64,000 bases of DNA from Neodiprion pinetum. Taxonomy: Eukaryota > Arthropoda > Insecta > Hymenoptera > Diprionidae. Position 1 is the stretch's first letter; each line of letters opens with the position of its first letter. Shown in pieces: positions 9,850 to 23,047 of this stretch. The position numbers were made by a program, and so were the translations under genes. Under the pieces are notes generated by a model. It made no database searches, was not told the DNA's origin, and saw only the letters and a list, made by a program, of their open reading frames with translations. The DNA is taken from positions 6,304,501-6,368,500 of the forward strand of contig NC_060233.1 of NCBI RefSeq assembly GCF_021155775.2. Reading direction: 5' to 3'.

Positions 9850-12800
9850 GTGTTTTCGACATTTTTCAGCAGGTGCTTTTTCCTTCGTAACTTCTCTCCT
9901 GTTGATCCCACGCTGCTTTCGCTGCGTTTTCTGACTTCTTGGGGTTCCAATTGGTCGGGAAAGGGTCATTTAAATAGAATCTGGGACCAAAAATTTTTCG
10001 GCCGAAAAAAAACCAAGGCTAACCCCTTTGCATTTTTGGCGAAAATTTTGGTGATTCTGAAAAGTGCCGGAATAAATTCTTTCATGCGCTACTCCGACGT
10101 AATTTTGCGAGAGAAATCGATTGGGCGCAGTAAGAATACGCTGCGATCAACGCATCAAAAGTTACAGCCGAAAAACGAGAACCAGTGTTTTCGACATTTT
10201 TCAGCAGGTGCTTTTTCCTGCGTAACTTCTCTCCTGTTGATCCTACGCTGCTTTCGCTGCGTTTTCTGACTTCTTGGGGTTCCAATTGGTCAGGAAAGGG
10301 TCATTCAAATCGAATCTGGGACCAAAAATTTTTCGGCCGAAAAAAAAGCAAGGCTAACCCCTTTGCATTTTTGGCGAAAATTTTGGTGATATTGAAAAGT
10401 GCCGGAATAAATTCTTTGATGCGCTACTCCGACGTAATTTTGCGAGAGAAATCGATTGGGCGCAGTAAGAATACGCTGCGATCAACGCATCAAAAGTTAC
10501 AGCCGAAAAACGAGAACCAGTGTTTTCGACATTTTTCAGCAGGTGCTTTTTCCTGCGTAACTTCTCTCCTGTTGATCCCACGCTGCTTTCGCTGCGTTTT
10601 CTGACTTCTTGGGGTTCCAATTGGTCAGGAAAGGGTCATTCAAATCGAATCTGGGACCAAAAATTTTTCGGCCGAAAAAAAAGCAAGGCTAACCCCTTTG
10701 CATTTTTGGCGAAAATTTTGGTGATTTTCAAAAGTGCTGGAATAAATTCTTTCATGCGCTACTCCGACGTAATTTACCGAGAGAACTCGATTGGGCGCAG
10801 TAAGAATACGCTGCGATCAACGCATCAAAAGTTACAGCCGAAAAACGAGAACCAGTGTTTTCGACATTTTTCAGCAGGTGCTTTTTCCTTCGTAACTTCT
10901 CTCCTGTTGATCCCACGCTGCTTTCGCTGCGTTTTCTGACTTCTTGGGGTTCCAATTGGTCGGGAAAGGGTCATTTAAATAGAATCTGGGACCAAAAATT
11001 TTTCGGCCGAAAAAAAACCAAGGCTAACCCCTTTGCATTTTTGGCGAAAATTTTGGTGATTCTGAAAAGTGCCGGAATAAATTCTTTCATGCGCTACTCC
11101 GACGTAATTTTGCGAGAGAAATCGATTGGGCGCAGTAAGAATACGCTGCGATCAACGCATCAAAAGTTACAGCCGAAAAACGAGAACCAGTGTTTTCGAC
11201 ATTTTTCAGCAGGTGCTTTTTCCTTCGTAACTTCTCTCCTGTTGATCCCACGCTGCTTTCGCTGCGTTTTCTGACTTCTTGGGGTTACAATTGGTCGGGA
11301 AAGGGTCATTTAAATCGAATCTGGGACCAAAAATTTTTCGGCCGAAAAAAAAGCAAGGCTAACCCCTTTGCATTTTTGGCGAAAATTTTGGTGATTTTCA
11401 AAAGTGTTGGAATAAATTCTTTCATGCGCTACTCCGACGTAATTTACCGAGAGAACTCGATTGGGCGCAGTAGGAATACGCTGCGATCAACGCATCAAAA
11501 GTTACAGCCGAAAAACGAGAACCAGTGTTTTCGACATTTTTCAGCAGGTGCTTTTTCCTGCGTAACTTCTCTCCTGTTGATCCCACGCTGCTTTCGCTGC
11601 GTTTTCTGACTTCTTGGGGTTCCAATTGGTCAGGAAAGGGTCATTCAAATCGAATCTGGGACCAAAAATTTTTCGGCCGAAAAAAAAGCAAGGCTAACCC
11701 CTTTGCATTTTTGGCGAAAATTTTGGTGATTTTCAAAAGTGCTGGAATAAATTCTTTCATGCGCTACTCCGACGTAATTTACCGAGAGAACTCGATTGGG
11801 CGCAGTAAGAATACGCTGCGATCAACGCATCAAAAGTTACAGCCGAAAAACGAGAACCAGTGTTTTCGACATTTTTCAGCAGGTGCTTTTTCCTTCGTAA
11901 CTTCTCTCCTGTTGATCCCACGCTGCTTTCGCTGCGTTTTCTGACTTCTTGGGGTTCCAATTGGTCAGGAAAGGGTCATTTAAATCGAATCTGGGACCAA
12001 AAATTTTTCGGCCGAAAAAAAAGCAAGGCTAACCCCTTTGCATTTTTGGCGAAAATTTTGGTGATATTGAAAAGTGCCGGAATAAATTCTTTGATGCGCT
12101 ACTCCGACGTAATTTTGCGAGAGAAATCGATTGGGCGCAGTAAGAATACGCTGCGATCAACGCATCAAAAGTTACAGCCGAAAAACGAGAACCAGTGTTT
12201 TCGACATTTTTCAGCAGGTGCTTTTTCCTGCGTAACTTCTCTCCTGTTGATCCCACGCTGCTTTCGCTGCGTTTTCTGACTTCTTGGGGTTCCAATTGGT
12301 CAGGAAAGGGTCATTCAAATCGAATCTGGGACCAAAAATTTTTCGGCCGAAAAAAAAGCAAGGCTAACCCCTTTGCATTTTTGGCGAAAATTTTGGTGAT
12401 ATTGAAAAGTGCCGGAATAAATTCTTTGATGCGCTACTCCGACGTAATTTTGCGAGAGAAATCGATTGGGCGCAGTAAGAATACGCTGCGATCAACGCAT
12501 CAAAAGTTACAGCCGAAAAACGAGAACCAGTGTTTTCGACATTTTTCAGCAGGTGCTTTTTCCTGCGTAACTTCTCTCCTGTTGATCCCACGCTGCTTTC
12601 GCTGCGTTTTCTGACTTCTTGGGGTTCCAATTGGTCAGGAAAGGGTCATTCAAATCGAATCTGGGACCAAAAATTTTTCGGCCGAAAAAAAAGCAAGGCT
12701 AACCCCTTTGCATTTTTGGCGAAAATTTTGGTGATTTTCAAAAGTGCTGGAATAAATTCTTTCATGCGCTACTCCGACGTAATTTACCGAGAGAACTCGA

Positions 12801-13534
12801 TTGGGCGCAGTAAGAATACGCTGCGATCAACGCATCAAAAGTTACAGCCGAAAAACGAGAACCAGTGTTTTCGACATTTTTCAGCAGGTGCTTTTTCCTT
12901 CGTAACTTCTCTCCTGTTGATCCCACGCTGCTTTCGCTGCGTTTTCTGACTTCTTGGGGTTCCAATTGGTCAGGAAAGGGTCATTCAAATCGAATCTGGG
13001 ACCAAAAATTTTTCGGCCGAAAAAAAAGCAAGGCTAACCCCTTTGCATTTTTGGCGAAAATTTTGGTGATATTGAAAAGTGCCGGAATAAATTCTTTGAT
13101 GCGCTACTACGACGTAATTTTGCGAGAGAAATCGATTGGGCGCAGTAAGAATACGCTGCGATCAACGCATCAAAAGTTACAGCCGAAAAACGAGAACCAG
13201 TGTTTTCGACATTTTTCAGCAGGTGCTTTTTCCTGCGTAACTTCTCTCCTGTTGATCCCACGCTGCTTTCGCTGCGTTTTCTGACTTCTTGGGGTTCCAA
13301 TTGGTCAGGAAAGGGTCATTCAAATCGAATCTGGGACCAAAAATTTTTCGGCCGAAAAAAAAGCAAGGCTAACCCCTTTGCATTTTTGGCGAAAATTTTG
13401 GTGATTTTCAAAAGTGCTGGAATAAATTCTTTCATGCGCTACTCCGACGTAATTTACCGAGAGAACTCGATTGGGCGCAGTAAGAATACGCTGCGATCAA
13501 CGCATCAAAAGTTACAGCCGAAAAACGAGAACCA
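9850..13534 (+). repeat. satellite higher-order repeat unit 1 (11 monomers, 3,685 bp)
   Basis: Using diagnostic sites I typed monomers as D (aaaccaagg plus gatcctacgctg), B (gatattgaaaagtg, tttgatgcg), C (gattttcaaaagtgctgg, taccgagagaactcg), E (aaaccaagg without gatccta), F (ggggttacaa, aaagtgttgg, cagtaggaa) and variants B1 (taaatcg start) and B2 (gctactacgacg). The order here is D-B-C-E-F-C-B1-B-C-B2-C. The same order returns later in the array. Confidence 0.9.
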
Positions 13535-15544
13535 GTGTTTTCGACATTTTTCAGCAGGTGCTTTTTCCTTCGTAACTTCTCTCCTGTTGATCCCACGCTG
13601 CTTTCGCTGCGTTTTCTGACTTCTTGGGGTTCCAATTGGTCGGGAAAGGGTCATTTAAATAGAATCTGGGACCAAAAATTTTTCGGCCGAAAAAAAACCA
13701 AGGCTAACCCCTTTGCATTTTTGGCGAAAATTTTGGTGATTCTGAAAAGTGCCGGAATAAATTCTTTCATGCGCTACTCCGACGTAATTTTGCGAGAGAA
13801 ATCGATTGGGCGCAGTAAGAATACGCTGCGATCAACGCATCAAAAGTTACAGCCGAAAAACGAGAACCAGTGTTTTCGACATTTTTCAGCAGGTGCTTTT
13901 TCCTGCGTAACTTCTCTCCTGTTGATCCTACGCTGCTTTCGCTGCGTTTTCTGACTTCTTGGGGTTCCAATTGGTCAGGAAAGGGTCATTCAAATCGAAT
14001 CTGGGACCAAAAATTTTTCGGCCGAAAAAAAAGCAAGGCTAACCCCTTTGCATTTTTGGCGAAAATTTTGGTGATATTGAAAAGTGCCGGAATAAATTCT
14101 TTGATGCGCTACTCCGACGTAATTTTGCGAGAGAAATCGATTGGGCGCAGTAAGAATACGCTGCGATCAACGCATCAAAAGTTACAGCCGAAAAACGAGA
14201 ACCAGTGTTTTCGACATTTTTCAGCAGGTGCTTTTTCCTGCGTAACTTCTCTCCTGTTGATCCCACGCTGCTTTCGCTGCGTTTTCTGACTTCTTGGGGT
14301 TCCAATTGGTCAGGAAAGGGTCATTCAAATCGAATCTGGGACCAAAAATTTTTCGGCCGAAAAAAAAGCAAGGCTAACCCCTTTGCATTTTTGGCGAAAA
14401 TTTTGGTGATTTTCAAAAGTGCTGGAATAAATTCTTTCATGCGCTACTCCGACGTAATTTACCGAGAGAACTCGATTGGGCGCAGTAAGAATACGCTGCG
14501 ATCAACGCATCAAAAGTTACAGCCGAAAAACGAGAACCAGTGTTTTCGACATTTTTCAGCAGGTGCTTTTTCCTTCGTAACTTCTCTCCTGTTGATCCCA
14601 CGCTGCTTTCGCTGCGTTTTCTGACTTCTTGGGGTTCCAATTGGTCGGGAAAGGGTCATTTAAATAGAATCTGGGACCAAAAATTTTTCGGCCGAAAAAA
14701 AACCAAGGCTAACCCCTTTGCATTTTTGGCGAAAATTTTGGTGATTCTGAAAAGTGCCGGAATAAATTCTTTCATGCGCTACTCCGACGTAATTTTGCGA
14801 GAGAAATCGATTGGGCGCAGTAAGAATACGCTGCGATCAACGCATCAAAAGTTACAGCCGAAAAACGAGAACCAGTGTTTTCGACATTTTTCAGCAGGTG
14901 CTTTTTCCTTCGTAACTTCTCTCCTGTTGATCCCACGCTGCTTTCGCTGCGTTTTCTGACTTCTTGGGGTTACAATTGGTCGGGAAAGGGTCATTTAAAT
15001 CGAATCTGGGACCAAAAATTTTTCGGCCGAAAAAAAAGCAAGGCTAACCCCTTTGCATTTTTGGCGAAAATTTTGGTGATTTTCAAAAGTGTTGGAATAA
15101 ATTCTTTCATGCGCTACTCCGACGTAATTTACCGAGAGAACTCGATTGGGCGCAGTAGGAATACGCTGCGATCAACGCATCAAAAGTTACAGCCGAAAAA
15201 CGAGAACCAGTGTTTTCGACATTTTTCAGCAGGTGCTTTTTCCTGCGTAACTTCTCTCCTGTTGATCCCACGCTGCTTTCGCTGCGTTTTCTGACTTCTT
15301 GGGGTTCCAATTGGTCAGGAAAGGGTCATTCAAATCGAATCTGGGACCAAAAATTTTTCGGCCGAAAAAAAAGCAAGGCTAACCCCTTTGCATTTTTGGC
15401 GAAAATTTTGGTGATTTTCAAAAGTGCTGGAATAAATTCTTTCATGCGCTACTCCGACGTAATTTACCGAGAGAACTCGATTGGGCGCAGTAAGAATACG
15501 CTGCGATCAACGCATCAAAAGTTACAGCCGAAAAACGAGAACCA
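13535..15544 (+). repeat. satellite higher-order unit 2, shortened to 6 monomers (2,010 bp)
   Basis: The order is D-B-C-E-F-C and then immediately D of the next unit. The five-monomer block B1-B-C-B2-C (1,675 bp) of the full unit is absent. The junction falls after a C monomer, and C types also end the full unit. An unequal exchange between C monomers would give exactly this product. Confidence 0.85.
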
Positions 15545-18500
15545 GTGTTTTCGACATTTTTCAGCAGGTGCTTTTTCCTTCGTAACTTCTCTCCTGTTGA
15601 TCCCACGCTGCTTTCGCTGCGTTTTCTGACTTCTTGGGGTTCCAATTGGTCGGGAAAGGGTCATTTAAATAGAATCTGGGACCAAAAATTTTTCGGCCGA
15701 AAAAAAACCAAGGCTAACCCCTTTGCATTTTTGGCGAAAATTTTGGTGATTCTGAAAAGTGCCGGAATAAATTCTTTCATGCGCTACTCCGACGTAATTT
15801 TGCGAGAGAAATCGATTGGGCGCAGTAAGAATACGCTGCGATCAACGCATCAAAAGTTACAGCCGAAAAACGAGAACCAGTGTTTTCGACATTTTTCAGC
15901 AGGTGCTTTTTCCTGCGTAACTTCTCTCCTGTTGATCCTACGCTGCTTTCGCTGCGTTTTCTGACTTCTTGGGGTTCCAATTGGTCAGGAAAGGGTCATT
16001 CAAATCGAATCTGGGACCAAAAATTTTTCGGCCGAAAAAAAAGCAAGGCTAACCCCTTTGCATTTTTGGCGAAAATTTTGGTGATATTGAAAAGTGCCGG
16101 AATAAATTCTTTGATGCGCTACTCCGACGTAATTTTGCGAGAGAAATCGATTGGGCGCAGTAAGAATACGCTGCGATCAACGCATCAAAAGTTACAGCCG
16201 AAAAACGAGAACCAGTGTTTTCGACATTTTTCAGCAGGTGCTTTTTCCTGCGTAACTTCTCTCCTGTTGATCCCACGCTGCTTTCGCTGCGTTTTCTGAC
16301 TTCTTGGGGTTCCAATTGGTCAGGAAAGGGTCATTCAAATCGAATCTGGGACCAAAAATTTTTCGGCCGAAAAAAAAGCAAGGCTAACCCCTTTGCATTT
16401 TTGGCGAAAATTTTGGTGATTTTCAAAAGTGCTGGAATAAATTCTTTCATGCGCTACTCCGACGTAATTTACCGAGAGAACTCGATTGGGCGCAGTAAGA
16501 ATACGCTGCGATCAACGCATCAAAAGTTACAGCCGAAAAACGAGAACCAGTGTTTTCGACATTTTTCAGCAGGTGCTTTTTCCTTCGTAACTTCTCTCCT
16601 GTTGATCCCACGCTGCTTTCGCTGCGTTTTCTGACTTCTTGGGGTTCCAATTGGTCGGGAAAGGGTCATTTAAATAGAATCTGGGACCAAAAATTTTTCG
16701 GCCGAAAAAAAACCAAGGCTAACCCCTTTGCATTTTTGGCGAAAATTTTGGTGATTCTGAAAAGTGCCGGAATAAATTCTTTCATGCGCTACTCCGACGT
16801 AATTTTGCGAGAGAAATCGATTGGGCGCAGTAAGAATACGCTGCGATCAACGCATCAAAAGTTACAGCCGAAAAACGAGAACCAGTGTTTTCGACATTTT
16901 TCAGCAGGTGCTTTTTCCTTCGTAACTTCTCTCCTGTTGATCCCACGCTGCTTTCGCTGCGTTTTCTGACTTCTTGGGGTTACAATTGGTCGGGAAAGGG
17001 TCATTTAAATCGAATCTGGGACCAAAAATTTTTCGGCCGAAAAAAAAGCAAGGCTAACCCCTTTGCATTTTTGGCGAAAATTTTGGTGATTTTCAAAAGT
17101 GTTGGAATAAATTCTTTCATGCGCTACTCCGACGTAATTTACCGAGAGAACTCGATTGGGCGCAGTAGGAATACGCTGCGATCAACGCATCAAAAGTTAC
17201 AGCCGAAAAACGAGAACCAGTGTTTTCGACATTTTTTAGCAGGTGCTTTTTCCTGCGTAACTTCTCTCCTGTTGATCCCACGCTGCTTTCGCTGCGTTTT
17301 CTGACTTCTTGGGGTTCCAATTGGTCAGGAAAGGGTCATTCAAATCGAATCTGGGACCAAAAATTTTTCGGCCGAAAAAAAAGCAAGGCTAACCCCTTTG
17401 CATTTTTGGCGAAAATTTTGGTGATTTTCAAAAGTGCTGGAATAAATTCTTTCATGCGCTACTCCGACGTAATTTACCGAGAGAACTCGATTGGGCGCAG
17501 TAAGAATACGCTGCGATCAACGCATCAAAAGTTACAGCCGAAAAACGAGAACCAGTGTTTTCGACATTTTTCAGCAGGTGCTTTTTCCTTCGTAACTTCT
17601 CTCCTGTTGATCCCACGCTGCTTTCGCTGCGTTTTCTGACTTCTTGGGGTTCCAATTGGTCAGGAAAGGGTCATTTAAATCGAATCTGGGACCAAAAATT
17701 TTTCGGCCGAAAAAAAAGCAAGGCTAACCCCTTTGCATTTTTGGCGAAAATTTTGGTGATATTGAAAAGTGCCGGAATAAATTCTTTGATGCGCTACTCC
17801 GACGTAATTTTGCGAGAGAAATCGATTGGGCGCAGTAAGAATACGCTGCGATCAACGCATCAAAAGTTACAGCCGAAAAACGAGAACCAGTGTTTTCGAC
17901 ATTTTTCAGCAGGTGCTTTTTCCTGCGTAACTTCTCTCCTGTTGATCCCACGCTGCTTTCGCTGCGTTTTCTGACTTCTTGGGGTTCCAATTGGTCAGGA
18001 AAGGGTCATTCAAATCGAATCTGGGACCAAAAATTTTTCGGCCGAAAAAAAAGCAAGGCTAACCCCTTTGCATTTTTGGCGAAAATTTTGGTGATATTGA
18101 AAAGTGCCGGAATAAATTCTTTGATGCGCTACTCCGACGTAATTTTGCGAGAGAAATCGATTGGGCGCAGTAAGAATACGCTGCGATCAACGCATCAAAA
18201 GTTACAGCCGAAAAACGAGAACCAGTGTTTTCGACATTTTTCAGCAGGTGCTTTTTCCTGCGTAACTTCTCTCCTGTTGATCCCACGCTGCTTTCGCTGC
18301 GTTTTCTGACTTCTTGGGGTTCCAATTGGTCAGGAAAGGGTCATTCAAATCGAATCTGGGACCAAAAATTTTTCGGCCGAAAAAAAAGCAAGGCTAACCC
18401 CTTTGCATTTTTGGCGAAAATTTTGGTGATTTTCAAAAGTGCTGGAATAAATTCTTTCATGCGCTACTCCGACGTAATTTACCGAGAGAACTCGATTGGG

Positions 18501-19229
18501 CGCAGTAAGAATACGCTGCGATCAACGCATCAAAAGTTACAGCCGAAAAACGAGAACCAGTGTTTTCGACATTTTTCAGCAGGTGCTTTTTCCTTCGTAA
18601 CTTCTCTCCTGTTGATCCCACGCTGCTTTCGCTGCGTTTTCTGACTTCTTGGGGTTCCAATTGGTCAGGAAAGGGTCATTCAAATCGAATCTGGGACCAA
18701 AAATTTTTCGGCCGAAAAAAAAGCAAGGCTAACCCCTTTGCATTTTTGGCGAAAATTTTGGTGATATTGAAAAGTGCCGGAATAAATTCTTTGATGCGCT
18801 ACTACGACGTAATTTTGCGAGAGAAATCGATTGGGCGCAGTAAGAATACGCTGCGATCAACGCATCAAAAGTTACAGCCGAAAAACGAGAACCAGTGTTT
18901 TCGACATTTTTCAGCAGGTGCTTTTTCCTGCGTAACTTCTCTCCTGTTGATCCCACGCTGCTTTCGCTGCGTTTTCTGACTTCTTGGGGTTCCAATTGGT
19001 CAGGAAAGGGTCATTCAAATCGAATCTGGGACCAAAAATTTTTCGGCCGAAAAAAAAGCAAGGCTAACCCCTTTGCATTTTTGGCGAAAATTTTGGTGAT
19101 TTTCAAAAGTGCTGGAATAAATTCTTTCATGCGCTACTCCGACGTAATTTACCGAGAGAACTCGATTGGGCGCAGTAAGAATACGCTGCGATCAACGCAT
19201 CAAAAGTTACAGCCGAAAAACGAGAACCA
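15545..19229 (+). repeat. satellite higher-order unit 3 (11 monomers, 3,685 bp)
   Basis: This repeats the monomer order of unit 1. The private B2 marker (gctactacgacg) appears at about 13105 and 18800, 17 monomers apart (11+6), as expected. Unit 3 has a private change, attttttagcagg in place of atttttcagcagg, near 17231. Confidence 0.9.
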
Positions 19230-22200
19230 GTGTTTTCGACATTTTTCAGCAGGTGCTTTTTCCTTCGTAACTTCTCTCCTGTTGATCCCACGCTGCTTTC
19301 GCTGCGTTTTCTGACTTCTTGGGGTTCCAATTGGTCGGGAAAGGGTCATTTAAATAGAATCTGGGACCAAAAATTTTTCGGCCGAAAAAAAACCAAGGCT
19401 AACCCCTTTGCATTTTTGGCGAAAATTTTGGTGATTCTGAAAAGTGCCGGAATAAATTCTTTCATGCGCTACTCCGACGTAATTTTGCGAGAGAAATCGA
19501 TTGGGCGCAGTAAGAATACGCTGCGATCAACGCATCAAAAGTTACAGCCGAAAAACGAGAACCAGTGTTTTCGACATTTTTCAGCAGGTGCTTTTTCCTG
19601 CGTAACTTCTCTCCTGTTGATCCTACGCTGCTTTCGCTGCGTTTTCTGACTTCTTGGGGTTCCAATTGGTCAGGAAAGGGTCATTCAAATCGAATCTGGG
19701 ACCAAAAATTTTTCGGCCGAAAAAAAAGCAAGGCTAACCCCTTTGCATTTTTGGCGAAAATTTTGGTGATATTGAAAAGTGCCGGAATAAATTCTTTGAT
19801 GCGCTACTCCGACGTAATTTTGCGAGAGAAATCGATTGGGCGCAGTAAGAATACGCTGCGATCAACGCATCAAAAGTTACAGCCGAAAAACGAGAACCAG
19901 TGTTTTCGACATTTTTCAGCAGGTGCTTTTTCCTGCGTAACTTCTCTCCTGTTGATCCCACGCTGCTTTCGCTGCGTTTTCTGACTTCTTGGGGTTCCAA
20001 TTGGTCAGGAAAGGGTCATTCAAATCGAATCTGGGACCAAAAATTTTTCGGCCGAAAAAAAAGCAAGGCTAACCCCTTTGCATTTTTGGCGAAAATTTTG
20101 GTGATTTTCAAAAGTGCTGGAATAAATTCTTTCATGCGCTACTCCGACGTAATTTACCGAGAGAACTCGATTGGGCGCAGTAAGAATACGCTGCGATCAA
20201 CGCATCAAAAGTTACAGCCGAAAAACGAGAACCAGTGTTTTCGACATTTTTCAGCAGGTGCTTTTTCCTTCGTAACTTCTCTCCTGTTGATCCCACGCTG
20301 CTTTCGCTGCGTTTTCTGACTTCTTGGGGTTCCAATTGGTCGGGAAAGGGTCATTTAAATAGAATCTGGGACCAAAAATTTTTCGGCCGAAAAAAAACCA
20401 AGGCTAACCCCTTTGCATTTTTGGCGAAAATTTTGGTGATTCTGAAAAGTGCCGGAATAAATTCTTTCATGCGCTACTCCGACGTAATTTTGCGAGAGAA
20501 ATCGATTGGGCGCAGTAAGAATACGCTGCGATCAACGCATCAAAAGTTACAGCCGAAAAACGAGAACCAGTGTTTTCGACATTTTTCAGCAGGTGCTTTT
20601 TCCTTCGTAACTTCTCTCCTGTTGATCCCACGCTGCTTTCGCTGCGTTTTCTGACTTCTTGGGGTTACAATTGGTCGGGAAAGGGTCATTTAAATCGAAT
20701 CTGGGACCAAAAATTTTTCGGCCGAAAAAAAAGCAAGGCTAACCCCTTTGCATTTTTGGCGAAAATTTTGGTGATTTTCAAAAGTGTTGGAATAAATTCT
20801 TTCATGCGCTACTCCGACGTAATTTACCGAGAGAACTCGATTGGGCGCAGTAGGAATACGCTGCGATCAACGCATCAAAAGTTACAGCCGAAAAACGAGA
20901 ACCAGTGTTTTCGACATTTTTCAGCAGGTGCTTTTTCCTGCGTAACTTCTCTCCTGTTGATCCCACGCTGCTTTCGCTGCGTTTTCTGACTTCTTGGGGT
21001 TCCAATTGGTCAGGAAAGGGTCATTCAAATCGAATCTGGGACCAAAAATTTTTCGGCCGAAAAAAAAGCAAGGCTAACCCCTTTGCATTTTTGGCGAAAA
21101 TTTTGGTGATTTTCAAAAGTGCTGGAATAAATTCTTTCATGCGCTACTCCGACGTAATTTACCGAGAGAACTCGATTGGGCGCAGTAAGAATACGCTGCG
21201 ATCAACGCATCAAAAGTTACAGCCGAAAAACGAGAACCAGTGTTTTCGACATTTTTCAGCAGGTGCTTTTTCCTTCGTAACTTCTCTCCTGTTGATCCCA
21301 CGCTGCTTTCGCTGCGTTTTCTGACTTCTTGGGGTTCCAATTGGTCAGGAAAGGGTCATTTAAATCGAATCTGGGACCAAAAATTTTTCGGCCGAAAAAA
21401 AAGCAAGGCTAACCCCTTTGCATTTTTGGCGAAAATTTTGGTGATATTGAAAAGTGCCGGAATAAATTCTTTGATGCGCTACTCCGACGTAATTTTGCGA
21501 GAGAAATCGATTGGGCGCAGTAAGAATACGCTGCGATCAACGCATCAAAAGTTACAGCCGAAAAACGAGAACCAGTGTTTTCGACATTTTTCAGCAGGTG
21601 CTTTTTCCTGCGTAACTTCTCTCCTGTTGATCCCACGCTGCTTTCGCTGCGTTTTCTGACTTCTTGGGGTTCCAATTGGTCAGGAAAGGGTCATTCAAAT
21701 CGAATCTGGGACCAAAAATTTTTCGGCCGAAAAAAAAGCAAGGCTAACCCCTTTGCATTTTTGGCGAAAATTTTGGTGATATTGAAAAGTGCCGGAATAA
21801 ATTCTTTGATGCGCTACTCCGACGTAATTTTGCGAGAGAAATCGATTGGGCGCAGTAAGAATACGCTGCGATCAACGCATCAAAAGTTACAGCCGAAAAA
21901 CGAGAACCAGTGTTTTCGACATTTTTCAGCAGGTGCTTTTTCCTGCGTAACTTCTCTCCTGTTGATCCCACGCTGCTTTCGCTGCGTTTTCTGACTTCTT
22001 GGGGTTCCAATTGGTCAGGAAAGGGTCATTCAAATCGAATCTGGGACCAAAAATTTTTCGGCCGAAAAAAAAGCAAGGCTAACCCCTTTGCATTTTTGGC
22101 GAAAATTTTGGTGATTTTCAAAAGTGCTGGAATAAATTCTTTCATGCGCTACTCCGACGTAATTTACCGAGAGAACTCGATTGGGCGCAGTAAGAATACG

Positions 22201-22244
22201 CTGCGATCAACGCATCAAAAGTTACAGCCGAAAAACGAGAACCA
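19230..22244 (+). repeat. satellite higher-order unit 4, truncated (9 monomers)
   Basis: The order D-B-C-E-F-C-B1-B-C is retained. The array then passes into diverged edge monomers (marker gttttctgagttcctggggg at about 22320) instead of B2-C. Confidence 0.85.
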
Positions 22245-23047
22245 GTGTTTTCGACATTTTTCAGCAGGTGCTTTTTCCTTCGTAACTTCTCTCCTGTTGA
22301 TCCCACGCTGCTTTCGCTGCGTTTTCTGAGTTCCTGGGGGTCCAATTGGTCAGGAAAGGGTCATTTAAATCGAATCTGGGACCAAAAATTTTTCGGCCGA
22401 AAAAAAAGCAAGGCTAACCCCTTTGCATTTTTGGCGAAAATTTTGGTGATTTTGAAAAGTGCCGGAATAAATTCTTTCATGCGCTACTCCGACGTAATTT
22501 TGCGAGAGAAATCGATTGGGCGCAGTAGGAATACGCTGCGATCAACGCATCAAAAGTTACAGCCGAAAAACGAGAACCAGTGTTTTCGACATTTTTCAGC
22601 AGGTGCTTTTTCCTTCGTAACTTCTCTCCTGTTGATCCCACGCTGCTTTCGCTGCGTTTTCTGACTTCTTGGGGTTCCAATTGGTCAGGAAAGGGTCATT
22701 TAAATCGAATCTGGGACCAAAAATTTTTTGGCCGAAAAAAAAGCAAGGCTAACCCCTTTGCATTTTTGGCGAAAATTTTGGTGATTTTGAAAAGTGCCGG
22801 AATAAATTCTTTTATGCGCTACTCCGACGTAATTTTGCGAGAGAAATCGATTGGGCGCAGTAAGAATACGCTGCGATCAACGCATCAAAAGTTACAGCCG
22901 AAAAATGAGAACCAGTGTTTTCGACATTTTTCAGCAGGTGCTTTATCCTTCGTAACTTCTCTCCTGTTGATCCCACGCTGCTGTCGCTGCGTTTTCTGAC
23001 TTCTTGGGGTTCCAATTAGACCCGAAAGGGTCATTTCAATCGAATCT

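Larger units (their letters stand above)
6276..23047 (+). repeat. 335-bp satellite array, about 50 monomers
   Basis: Tandem head-to-tail monomers recur at exactly 335 bp: any fixed word, such as cgacatttttcagcaggtg, recurs at 6835+335n without a single net indel for 48 consecutive monomers (6835 to 22580). The left-most unit (6276-6588) and the next (6589-6923) are strongly diverged, the core is highly homogenised, and the right edge (22245-23047) diverges again and ends in a 40-bp partial monomer. Each monomer carries the perfect palindrome tttttcggccgaaaaa (first at 6979-6994). The frames of 139 aa on plus and 67-88 aa on minus in every monomer are repeat by-products: 335 is not a multiple of 3, and each frame terminates within about 1.25 monomers. 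No CENP-B-box-like 17-mer was found in the consensus. Confidence 0.98.

Noticed and set aside
6835..22999. Repeated 139-aa plus-strand and 67-88-aa minus-strand open frames in every satellite monomer
   Set aside because: They are identical by-products of the 335-bp repeat on both strands, run across monomer junctions and resemble no family. The unit length is not a multiple of 3.
6276..23047. CRISPR-like periodic repeats
   Set aside because: The units are 335-bp contiguous monomers without spacers, in a eukaryotic genome.
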